64,000 nucleotides of DNA, taken from positions 1-64,000 of the IMG/VR virus record IMGVR_UViG_3300049489_000477; one strand, written 5' to 3'. Source of the DNA: a virus. The notes beneath the pieces were generated by a model. The model was not told the origin of the DNA. It worked only from the letters and a program-made list of their open reading frames with translations, and did no database searches. Below are positions 28,001 to 35,160 of the stretch, one piece after another; the first letter of the stretch is position 1; every line of letters begins with the position of its first letter. The position numbers and the translations under genes are program-made.

Positions 28001-30431
28001 CTCAGCTACAGCCGCCGTAAATACTATTGTCTCATATTCAGATAAAATGTATTATGGCGGGGCGTTCAATGCTGCTGGATTATGGAGAAGTCGTGCATTG
28101 GCTGTTAGTGCATCAATGGATATACTTGATTGGGTACCAAAGTGCAGTAGCACTGTGCAGACTATAGCAACCAGCGCCAATAGAGTTTATCTTGGTGGAA
28201 GTTTTACAACTGTTAATGGTGTATCCCGGCAGACGCTTGCATCCGTAGATCCAGACCTTGGTTATATAAACACATGGAATCCAAATCCAAGTGTTTATGC
28301 ATCTACAGCCGTAGCATATACCATAAAGCCACATAGAAATCTTATGTATGTCGGCGGTAACTTCCAAGCTCTTGGTGGAACAACACGCATTCATACTGGA
28401 GCGGTTGATCCAGATACTGGTGGTTTAAATGCTGCATGGAATCCTAGTATTGCAGTTTATGGTGGAACAGGTGGTTCTTTCGTAAGATCCATAAACATCA
28501 GCGGTACTAATGTATATCTTGGTGGAGCATTTTACTCTGTTTCGGGTGCTACACAGTATCCGTTTACGGTTGTTAACGACACAAATGGTGGTCTTGAACA
28601 AAATTCAAACGTCTTCATATCTAATTCAGCCGCAACTGTTAGCACATATGTAATAGTTCCCGGTGATGATGCTATATATGTGGGTGGAACATTTGACCTT
28701 AATGCTAATTTAAGGCGTGAAAAACTCTGTAGGTATGACAATTACATATTGTCTGATTGGATTACCCACTGTAATGGTACTGTTGTAAATTCTGTTGTGG
28801 CTATAAGTGGTATATTGTATTTTGGTGGAAATTTTACTGGCGCAAACGGTGTGGCGAGAAATAGATGTGGTGCAGTAAACGCAGAAACTGGAGAATTATT
28901 GGCATGGAATCCAAACGCAAACGGTACTGTTAACACTATATATCCAACAGACTCTAAAATATATATTGGTGGAGCATTTACCTCCATTGGAGGTCAATCT
29001 CGTTCGTATGCTGGTGCGGTTGATACTGTAAATGGAACAGCTACTATATGGAATCCAAATTTGGTTGGTACAAACATATTTACAATAGCTGGTAGCGGAT
29101 CTCTTATTTACATAGGAGGTAACTTATCAAGTTCTAATGGAACCACCCAATCCATGGCTACCGTGGTTGATTCTATTTCTGGAAAGACGGATCCAAACTC
29201 GTTATGTGGGTATGACAATGATACTAGTAACGCATATGTGTACAATATAGTGCCTTATGATGGTAGTTTATATATTTGTGGTTTGATGCAATACGGTAGA
29301 TATTATAGAAATAGAGTGTATTCGTTAACACAAAGTGGTAATATGCGTGTATGGACGCCAAATGTTGGAGGAACTGTTCGCACATTAAATGTTAGTGGAA
29401 ATACTGTTTATATTGGCGGTGATTTCACTCTCACAAATAACACAACAAGAAATAGAGTTGCCGCCATTAATAGAGAAACTGGTGAATTATTTTCATGGAA
29501 TCCTAATGCCAATAACTCAGTATATTCGATGCATCTGAAAAATTCTACAGTATATCTTGGTGGTGCCTTTACCACCGTTGGTGGTCAGTCTCGTTCGTAT
29601 GCTGGCGCGGTTGATCATGTTAGTGGACTAGCTACAATATGGAATGCTGCTCTAGCTAGTACCAATATACTTACAATAGAGAGTAGTGGATCAATGATTT
29701 TCTTGGGTGGTAACATATCAAGTTCAAATGGTGTTGCTCAATCAATGGTTACTGTCGTTGACGAAATATCTGGAAAATTAGATCCAAACTCGTTGTGTGC
29801 ATATAATAACGGCACCAGTAACGGATATGTTGAGCGTATTAAAGCACATGACGGTAATTTGTACATTGGTGGTGCAATGACATTTGGACAATACTACAGA
29901 AACAAAGTATACTCATTAACTCAAAATGGTAATATGCGACCATGGACACCAAATTTTGGAAACACGGTTCGTGTCGTTAGTATTAGTGGTGATACAATTT
30001 ACATAGGTGGTGATTATACATCAGTAAATAGCATAACAAGAAATAGAGCCGCAGCTATTGATAAGCAAACTGGTGACCTTTTACCATGGAATCCAAACTG
30101 TAATCAAGCTGTTTATACCATAGAACCAAGTGGAGATAGGGTGTATATCGGTGGTAATTTCACGACAATTGGCGGTACTAGTCGAGGTTATGCTGGTGTA
30201 GTTGATAGTGTAAACGGAACTTCTCTCTATCCATGGAACCCAAGTTGTAATGCTCTCGTTAACTCATTAACATTCAACGGAAGAAACATATATCTTGGTG
30301 GAAATTTCACGACCGTAGCCGGCGGTGTATCACGAAATTACGCATGTTCAGTTCATGCCGTAACTGGTGGGGTAACCGAATGGAAGCCTAATCCAAACGG
30401 ACAGGTTCGGATAATAAATATCGGTTATTAA
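25071..30431 (+). CDS. Giant adhesin with 35 delta-60/DUF5122-type beta-propeller repeats
   Basis: 1786 residues. The first 45 (WAEVNEMWIKDTTWKDIQEGW) have the Trp-spaced pattern of phage tail adaptor segments. From residue 52 to the end the protein consists of about 35 units, counted by the motif [IVL]GG.FT...G.TRNR, averaging about 50 residues, with WNPN...G.V..... linkers. This is the pattern of DUF5122 or delta-60 beta-propeller repeats. Two nested duplications are seen: a three-unit block (450 bp) and a four-unit block (591 bp). No signal peptide or membrane segment is present. Repeated propellers could make a rod of several propellers at a fibre tip. Ligand unknown. AAGGA precedes the ATG. 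Confidence 0.8.
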   Translation: MPLRKKDSGVWAEVNEMWIKDTTWKDIQEGWIKSGGVWSQFFSKTLPFLLYVGGDFTTVSASARNRIVSTDKENVLQGFNPNAGAAVYTILPSGSTIFIGGSFITMGGVTRNRVASVQIDSISGVLTAWNPNCNGGPVQALVADDTSVYIGGSAFGTVGGVTQNRIAKVTSDTGSVISLKHHLTGDNVYALDIDNDKNIYIGGGMTLVYGEDRNRVLSTNMNNGLISSFNPNAGSTVYSLLPSGSTLFIGGAFTTMSGVTRNRVASVVLDGISGSLTAWNPNCNGGPVRALVADDATVYIGGDAFGTVGGVTQNRITKVTSDTGAVISLKHHLAADNVSSVDIDSDKNVYIGGGMTIVYGETRNRALSTNMNNGLISSFHPNSNGAVNTILPSGTTIFIGGAYTTLQGTARSRVGAIQLDGISGTLTAWNPNCNGEVKCLVAKDTLVLIGGLFSTVNGVATSRFSPVTSDVGTKIPLSKYPNNDVYSISVSGDSIYLGGTFASTNDEVRKYALSVNTLNSKLLGFNPNANADVVTILPSSTTIFMGGSFTTLQGTTRNRAGAILLDGISGTVTSWNPNCGSTVNALAVSELGIYLGGAFTTVGGATSNGLTEVNASNGGIVRKPKWTSSTTIQCVHVSGSNVFVGGTFTSVAISASSYLCSSDISGNKANQDFVAICNNTVTCSSIIGSNLYIGGQFTSVGGLTRNRLAKVSLSTGAVDTWNPNAGGNVICMAADSSNIYVGGQFTTLGGIPRIKLGKISDTGTISATWTPSASNDVFSLFLREGEEYIYIGGTFALMNLTVTRNNGANVSTTAGTLGSWDPNCNGVIRAIYVTDSYVYIGGDFTAVNGGTGRNRIAATDKTNGTLIGWNPNCGNNVYCITKNSSTIYFGGIFGTVNSVTRNYAGAWTEAVNTTGVGTLSSWNPNCGGNVYSMCVANGGVHLGGTFTTVNTLSYNNIVKVALDTGGIDNLFNFYVTHSATAAVNTIVSYSDKMYYGGAFNAAGLWRSRALAVSASMDILDWVPKCSSTVQTIATSANRVYLGGSFTTVNGVSRQTLASVDPDLGYINTWNPNPSVYASTAVAYTIKPHRNLMYVGGNFQALGGTTRIHTGAVDPDTGGLNAAWNPSIAVYGGTGGSFVRSINISGTNVYLGGAFYSVSGATQYPFTVVNDTNGGLEQNSNVFISNSAATVSTYVIVPGDDAIYVGGTFDLNANLRREKLCRYDNYILSDWITHCNGTVVNSVVAISGILYFGGNFTGANGVARNRCGAVNAETGELLAWNPNANGTVNTIYPTDSKIYIGGAFTSIGGQSRSYAGAVDTVNGTATIWNPNLVGTNIFTIAGSGSLIYIGGNLSSSNGTTQSMATVVDSISGKTDPNSLCGYDNDTSNAYVYNIVPYDGSLYICGLMQYGRYYRNRVYSLTQSGNMRVWTPNVGGTVRTLNVSGNTVYIGGDFTLTNNTTRNRVAAINRETGELFSWNPNANNSVYSMHLKNSTVYLGGAFTTVGGQSRSYAGAVDHVSGLATIWNAALASTNILTIESSGSMIFLGGNISSSNGVAQSMVTVVDEISGKLDPNSLCAYNNGTSNGYVERIKAHDGNLYIGGAMTFGQYYRNKVYSLTQNGNMRPWTPNFGNTVRVVSISGDTIYIGGDYTSVNSITRNRAAAIDKQTGDLLPWNPNCNQAVYTIEPSGDRVYIGGNFTTIGGTSRGYAGVVDSVNGTSLYPWNPSCNALVNSLTFNGRNIYLGGNFTTVAGGVSRNYACSVHAVTGGVTEWKPNPNGQVRIINIGY
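25365..26264 (+). repeat. 450-bp direct duplication (three repeat units)
   Basis: Two consecutive 450-bp blocks (25365-25814 and 25815-26264), each coding units ordered SFITMGG/AFTTMSG, SAFGTVGG/DAFGTVGG and GMTLVYG/GMTIVYG. High similarity at the protein level, with scattered substitutions. Confidence 0.8.
28821..30002 (+). repeat. 591-bp direct duplication (four repeat units)
   Basis: Two consecutive 591-bp blocks (28821-29411 and 29412-30002), each coding units ordered NFTGANG/DFTLTNN, AFTSIGG/AFTTVGG, NLSSSNG/NISSSNG and LMQYGRYYRN/AMTFGQYYRN. A third copy begins at 30003 but covers only two units. Confidence 0.8.
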
Positions 30432-30440
30432 AGGAATCAT

Positions 30441-30737
30441 ATGGAATATAACTTCGAAACAAACTATACGACAACAACCAATGATGGCAGAGCAACCTAT
30501 TACTCTGTACATGGAATATTGCACCGTACAGACGGTCCAGCCATTGAATACGACCACGGAGGAAAAGAGTGGTATATAAATGGACTTTTACACCGTACAG
30601 ACGGTCCTGCTATCATAACATGTGAAAATGACCAATATTATTACAATAACGGTGAGTTACATCGAGTCGGTGGTCCTGCTATTATTCATAGTAACGGAAC
30701 AACCGAAAATTGGGAAAATGGCGTCAAAATAGATTAA
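30441..30737 (+). CDS. Small protein with LHRxDGPA repeats
   Basis: 98 residues with three units of the form NGxLHRxxGPAI followed by a Trp/Tyr strand (GGKEWYING, NDQYYYNNG). This MORN-like or YwqK-like repeat is known from many phages and giant viruses, where its function is not established. A clear AAAGGA site precedes the ATG, nine bases after the propeller protein. Its end overlaps the convergent gene by four bases. Confidence 0.7.
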   Translation: MEYNFETNYTTTTNDGRATYYSVHGILHRTDGPAIEYDHGGKEWYINGLLHRTDGPAIITCENDQYYYNNGELHRVGGPAIIHSNGTTENWENGVKID

Positions 30738-30988
30738 ATCACCGTCGCGCCAAAATCATCAACAATTTTTCTCAGTTCATCAATCTTATCTTCGGTGGTG
30801 ACAACAGATGCTATCAATGCCTCCGGTTGAAATGATGTATTATCTATTCCTACAGCACTCAAAGCAGCTTTGAATTTCTCCAAAGTTTCGTAGACATTTT
30901 CAATAGGCGACTTATCAAAAGATATATTGATAGTTCTGTTGTCTTGAGCAAAGAATATATTTTCAAGTAATTGCTTGAGTTGTTTCAT
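30734..30988 (-). CDS. Small hypothetical protein
   Basis: 84 residues, helical and acidic, with MKQLKQLLENIFF and ENVYETLEKFKAAL. The ATG is coupled to the stop of the collar fibre as TAATG, so it is translated after that fibre and might assist its assembly. Family not recognised. Confidence 0.55.
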   Translation of the reverse strand: MKQLKQLLENIFFAQDNRTINISFDKSPIENVYETLEKFKAALSAVGIDNTSFQPEALIASVVTTEDKIDELRKIVDDFGATVI

Positions 30989-33111
30989 TACTTATACCTT
31001 ATGATCTTGTTAAACGCCAAGTATGGAGGCATGTTATTGTGATACTTACTTCCACCAGTGTTTTCTGTGTATGGGTTATTCTTCCAATATGGACCGGAGC
31101 CATCAGAGAAGTTAGAACTTCCGCCACCGACTTTACCAAGAATTTGGTGATTGTGAGATGCCAACTCAGCGACTGTTAACTGATGTCTATCAGAGCCACC
31201 AGCTTCACCAACTTGATAGGTATAAACAACAGCATTACCACTGATATCAAGAATGGTTGTTTCACCAGCAGCTAAAGTCATTCTTCCATTTGCCAACGGC
31301 AACAAGAAGTGACTTATAGAGCCAGAAATACCGCTTTGAACGAATGTTGGTGTACCTGTTATGTTCTGAACAGTTCCGGCAAAGAACCATGGAGTTCCAC
31401 TCACATCGGCTACTTGTGAGTAGACTTGATATGGGGTGCTGCCAGATGGGGTGATGGTCAATCCAAAGACATATACGCCAGAAATGGATGTTGTGTATCG
31501 ACCCATAGCTGTCGCTGGTGTGCCAGTGATATCAAATGATGTCATTAAGCCGAAATTAAATCCAATCTCATTGAACAACAGATCGAAGCCAGTTATTGAA
31601 CATGCTGATCCTTCACACATGAGCCAATTGGTTGGTGGTGTGTTGCCGCCAAAATCAAGAACCGAGCCGACTGGCGTTACGATGCGACTGAATTCAACAT
31701 TGACAGCATCGCCAGGTTCATCGATTCTTGCAAATCCAACATTCTTTATAATGTGATCAGTCAAGTCCATCATTCCAGCAGAGGATGAGAATGAGACGGT
31801 TAAGATATCGACTGTCAGGTTATCCAACTTGACATTGTAACCATATTTCAAAGCAGTTGAGTCTTTGTTAACAAAGATAACTTCTCTTGTTGCATCATTT
31901 TCACGACCATATGGTGTTGCTACGAACGGTGCGCTTCTATCTGCAATATTGTTGGTTATATCCAACTGACGAGGCTTCATGAACCAGCCGACTATTTGAG
32001 CGCGTTGTGTCTCGTTGCCGACAGGTATTCTATCGTCACTTGCTGGAATCCATGATTCGATAGCTCTATTCGTTGGATATATGACGCTGAATGTTGCGGA
32101 AGGTACGGTTGAATCAACATAAACATCGCTACCTTCGAAGATAGCGCAGTATTGTGATCCAGCACCACTTGAATCTTGACCAATGACACCGGCATATTGT
32201 GATGCTGCGCGAATAGCTTTTACAAGACCAAATCTATCAAGCTGATCAAGCAAGCTGCCAATGGTCAAGTTCCAATAGGCGGCAGAAATGGACGAAGCTG
32301 ACATTCCTACTGATTCTGTTCTTAACTTTCTCCACAGTAATGTTTCCCATGCTTCGCGGCTGTTCAAGATACCAACATGCTTGCTATCGTTCATCAAACG
32401 GAACATATCAAATGCAAGATCGGTAACTCTGAATTGTGAGCCTGCTGTATCGTAGACTTCATCATGAATGAGACTAAATGATTCACGATTAAGAACCGTG
32501 AAGCGAAGTCCTCGATCCGTTTGCTTGAATTCGTTGTAGATTTTTGTATTACCGACAATAAGCAAGCGAGGATCGTTGCCACCTTGTGGTTGCATACGAT
32601 TTGCCGACGATCTGATGAAGAATGGAACAATAGCTTCTAATGTGCCTGGTGTTCCAAATCTATTTGAATTTGTTGTTCCGAATACATTGATATTTGTTAG
32701 GGCTGATATATCTTCGGTATGAACGACCGGGCAATATGTCTTAAAGCTTCCAGCCGAAATATCAACATTACCAATAATATGAAGGTCACTTGAAATGGTT
32801 TGAATTTCTGACGAGTTTTTAAAGACAAGACCAGCACTCATGAATGCTGAGACGGCGGGATAGATGTAGTCTAATTTTGCGCTTGTTTCTGCTACCTTTG
32901 TTTCCAACCAATCATTCGTTATTTCGTGTAAGCCACCTGACGCATCGGCTAACCAAAGCTGGATGGTACTTTCGGAGGTATATGATCTGGCTGATGCTGA
33001 CTCTGTTGTTGAAAGGGCGAAAATCGTAATACGCTCACCAAGAGGTGAGGTCAATGTGCTAAATCCATCCTTTAAATTCAACTCAAGCCCGTTGTCTCTA
33101 AAACTTGCCAT
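30988..33111 (-). CDS. Tail fibre with C-terminal tail-collar domain
   Basis: 707 residues. It begins with the anchor segment MASFRDNGLELNL. The C-terminal 250 residues carry a phage tail-collar domain: SVLDFGGNTPPTNWLMCEGS (about 490-509), FLLPLANGRMTLA, then HQLTVAELASHNHQI, and a final NNMPPYLAFNKIIRYK. The His-x-His of this domain is the metal-binding type seen in T4 gp12-like short fibres. Between anchor and collar is a long beta-rich body with a phage fibre segment around VIYPTNRAIESW. GGAG lies eight bases before the ATG, with a TATAAATA octamer further upstream. Confidence 0.82.
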   Translation of the reverse strand: MASFRDNGLELNLKDGFSTLTSPLGERITIFALSTTESASARSYTSESTIQLWLADASGGLHEITNDWLETKVAETSAKLDYIYPAVSAFMSAGLVFKNSSEIQTISSDLHIIGNVDISAGSFKTYCPVVHTEDISALTNINVFGTTNSNRFGTPGTLEAIVPFFIRSSANRMQPQGGNDPRLLIVGNTKIYNEFKQTDRGLRFTVLNRESFSLIHDEVYDTAGSQFRVTDLAFDMFRLMNDSKHVGILNSREAWETLLWRKLRTESVGMSASSISAAYWNLTIGSLLDQLDRFGLVKAIRAASQYAGVIGQDSSGAGSQYCAIFEGSDVYVDSTVPSATFSVIYPTNRAIESWIPASDDRIPVGNETQRAQIVGWFMKPRQLDITNNIADRSAPFVATPYGRENDATREVIFVNKDSTALKYGYNVKLDNLTVDILTVSFSSSAGMMDLTDHIIKNVGFARIDEPGDAVNVEFSRIVTPVGSVLDFGGNTPPTNWLMCEGSACSITGFDLLFNEIGFNFGLMTSFDITGTPATAMGRYTTSISGVYVFGLTITPSGSTPYQVYSQVADVSGTPWFFAGTVQNITGTPTFVQSGISGSISHFLLPLANGRMTLAAGETTILDISGNAVVYTYQVGEAGGSDRHQLTVAELASHNHQILGKVGGGSSNFSDGSGPYWKNNPYTENTGGSKYHNNMPPYLAFNKIIRYK

Positions 33112-33113
33112 TT

Positions 33114-33518
33114 TTATGCTCCAGATTTGTTTTGAGGTGGAACCTCAGTGTTATTTATAGTTTTTTGAACGAGTTCGCTATTAAATACGACATTAATCGT
33201 TCGTGATGGGTCGTATCCTTGACCAAGGAACTGCGTTAAACAAAAGATTATCCACGTTGTGCCGCTGTAGATGGCACCATTGAAGATAATGTTGTATGCG
33301 GGAAATGGACCCATGAAGATGCCAACAAGAATGCCTGCCCAGAACCCAAAACACATCGGACAATTCAATAGCTTATAAAAACTAGCGTATATTTTTGAAA
33401 GCTTACCATTTTGTTGTGACTTTTTTATAAACCATTCTCTGAAACTGTAAAATATAGATCCTTGCGTCACAATGTTTGTGATGCCGTAAGCAAGTAGGAT
33501 GGCTATAAGAAGTTGCAT
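33114..33518 (-). CDS. Membrane protein with CPMCFGFW motif
   Basis: 134 residues from the ATG at 33518; the longer frame to 33590 overlaps the fibre gene and lacks support. Residues 1-18 (MQLLIAILLAYGITNIV) are a membrane segment or signal anchor. LNCPMCFGFWAGILVGIFMGPF begins near residue 51 and holds a second helix with a CxxC. A third helix follows (IYSGTTWIIFCLTQFLG). The motif is reminiscent of DUF1360-type proteins with CPxCxGFW. It lies between two collar fibres, which is an odd place for a membrane protein. Possible roles include membrane recognition or superinfection exclusion; no evidence decides. Confidence 0.6.
   Translation of the reverse strand: MQLLIAILLAYGITNIVTQGSIFYSFREWFIKKSQQNGKLSKIYASFYKLLNCPMCFGFWAGILVGIFMGPFPAYNIIFNGAIYSGTTWIIFCLTQFLGQGYDPSRTINVVFNSELVQKTINNTEVPPQNKSGA
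33152..33159 (-). promoter_or_regulatory. T4-type late promoter octamer
   Basis: TATAAATA on the minus strand inside the 3' end of the membrane protein gene and 40 bases before the start of the collar fibre at 33111, further than at the other late sites. Confidence 0.5.
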
Positions 33519-33522
33519 GTTT

Positions 33523-35046
33523 TTATACGATAAGTGTGACGGGAACCCATGGACCAGCCGATGTATGTTGTGTAACCCACATCTGTCCACCGATTATACC
33601 AAGAGCAAGCGTTCCTGTAGCGGTCGGATCACCGAATATGAGTGCTTGTGGGATAGCTGGCAATATGGTCGATGTTAAGAATGTCTTTTGTCCAGAAATG
33701 GTTTGCGTTGATGTAGCATCGACAGGAATAATTTGTTCTGGTGTAAATAACTTGATGTAGTAGTTGAGAGCCACGTTGCGTGGTCTTGATTCAGAACCTT
33801 CTGAACTTAATGTGACCGAGTGGTTATGTCCACCAGCAGCATCAATGGTTGCTGTGTGATTATGATTACCAGCAGAACCTGTTTGTGAAACATGGTCGCC
33901 ATCCGATGTCGCGTCTGGACCGTCATGGGCGGTGCCCGTATCCGTAACCAATGCTGGTGTTAATGCGTGGGTATGTGATCCGTTTGAATTAATAGTTATG
34001 GTGTGACTATGTGATCCAGCCAAATTAACGGTTGTTGAGTGGTCATGTGCCTTGTTATCTTCTGCTTGTGTGGATCCAAATACGCGACCAGAATCTACAC
34101 CGCGAGCAGCATCCCAGCCACGAATAAACTCGCCTCGTAGGTCTGGTATCTGGAAGAATGCACCGGATCCACCAAATGTATATCCATAGACGCTGAATAA
34201 TTCTGCATTTCCAGTGACGGACAAGAATGCACCATTTGCTAGTATCCAATCGATACCTGGAGGTGTCGCTGATCCGAATGATATGATAGTACCAACAGGA
34301 ACAGCACCACCACCATAAAAACGATTTCCAGTTATGGACATCATCATGGTGTTTAATAAATCAACTTGTGCTTGTAGTTGTGCTGTGGTTGTGAGTGGTG
34401 TATATGATCCACTAATAGCTGTGATTTGGCTTTGAAGAACGAGGTCGGCTGCAATTCTTTGTGTTGTTTCGTAATTGTCTCTTGCGTCTGTGTATCCTTT
34501 GTTTGCTGCATCTAACACAACCTTTGGTGTGTTGACTTGACAACGACCTTCGGCATTACGAAGCATCAAAGTATCAGCTAACTGTGTATATGATCCCCAT
34601 TCGTCTATTTGTGCGTTAACAACATTTGGAATTTCGGATTTTGTATAGTAGAGGTTATTGTGATTATGACTATTCTGTAGACCCTTTGGAGATAAGTCGG
34701 GAGCGGCTATAACATTTCGCCAGTGGACGCGAGATAGCTTGGCATGAGCGATTTCTTCTTTCGAAAAATACCGTCTATCATTTATGTATTCATTTGGACC
34801 CGTACCAGGAATATTGATTTGCCAATTGATTTCATATCCAGAAACCACAGGAACAGATGACAAAACGATATCAAACCCCGTAGTTGTTCTGTTAAGAATT
34901 CCTTGAACAAACAAATTAGCACTTGATGTCGGAGCTACTAATGAAACAACAGGATGCGAATAGAGTAAATTGAGTGCATTGTGTGAAACATGGTATATAC
35001 CCGCGCTTACAACACAACTTATAGAACCACTATAGAATTCCGTCAT
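33523..35046 (-). CDS. Tail fibre with sandwich-like N-terminal module and tail-collar domain
   Basis: 507 residues. Residues 1-76 are the shared sandwich-like module (FVQGILNRTTTGFDIVLS, GYEINWQ), here N-terminal instead of C-terminal. A YSKEEIAHAKLSRV and YTKSEI linker follows, then a LTTTAQLQAQVDLL shaft unit. Residues about 245-410 form a tail-collar domain: PVGTIISFGSATPPGIDWIL, then PDLRGEFIRGWDAARG and a histidine-rich stretch (HDHSTT, SHSHTI, SHTHAL, NHNHTA, HNHSV) of the metal-binding kind in short fibres. The end repeats PVTLIV of the first gene. Preceded by late promoter and GAGGGA. Confidence 0.82.
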   Translation of the reverse strand: MTEFYSGSISCVVSAGIYHVSHNALNLLYSHPVVSLVAPTSSANLFVQGILNRTTTGFDIVLSSVPVVSGYEINWQINIPGTGPNEYINDRRYFSKEEIAHAKLSRVHWRNVIAAPDLSPKGLQNSHNHNNLYYTKSEIPNVVNAQIDEWGSYTQLADTLMLRNAEGRCQVNTPKVVLDAANKGYTDARDNYETTQRIAADLVLQSQITAISGSYTPLTTTAQLQAQVDLLNTMMMSITGNRFYGGGAVPVGTIISFGSATPPGIDWILANGAFLSVTGNAELFSVYGYTFGGSGAFFQIPDLRGEFIRGWDAARGVDSGRVFGSTQAEDNKAHDHSTTVNLAGSHSHTITINSNGSHTHALTPALVTDTGTAHDGPDATSDGDHVSQTGSAGNHNHTATIDAAGGHNHSVTLSSEGSESRPRNVALNYYIKLFTPEQIIPVDATSTQTISGQKTFLTSTILPAIPQALIFGDPTATGTLALGIIGGQMWVTQHTSAGPWVPVTLIV

Positions 35047-35065
35047 ATTTGTTCCCTCATTTACT

Positions 35066-35073
35066 TATTTATA
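35066..35073 (-). promoter_or_regulatory. T4-type late promoter octamer
   Basis: TATAAATA on the minus strand, 19 bases before the ATG at 35046. A 7-bp inverted repeat (35046-35052 and 35073-35079) flanks the leader, but it is AT-rich. Confidence 0.7.
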
Positions 35074-35110
35074 CAAATAATTACACAATTATTATAACAC
35101 AAAATAGAAA

Positions 35111-35135
35111 GACCTCCGGTTTTTAGTCGGAGGTC
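35111..35135 (-). terminator. Intrinsic terminator after the alanine-rich fibre
   Basis: Perfect 8-bp GC-rich stem (GACCTCCG with CGGAGGTC) and nine-base loop; minus-strand transcript ends in TTTCTATTTT. It closes the unit of the gene ending at 35161. Confidence 0.85.
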
Positions 35136-35160
35136 ATTTCTTTTAAAACTCTTTCAATCC

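Larger units (their letters stand above)
25224..30428 (+). repeat. 35-unit DUF5122-like coding repeat array
   Basis: Unit motifs of the type IGGxFTTVxGxTRNR followed by a WNPNxxGxV linker recur about every 50 codons. Units vary (AFGTVGG, GMTLVYG, NLSSSNG, LMQYGRYYRNR), and the variants are ordered, which shows block duplication. Confidence 0.85.

Noticed and set aside
25224-30428. CRISPR array as explanation of the repeats
   Set aside because: The repeats are long, in frame and translate to a regular protein repeat; no short palindromic repeats with unique spacers.
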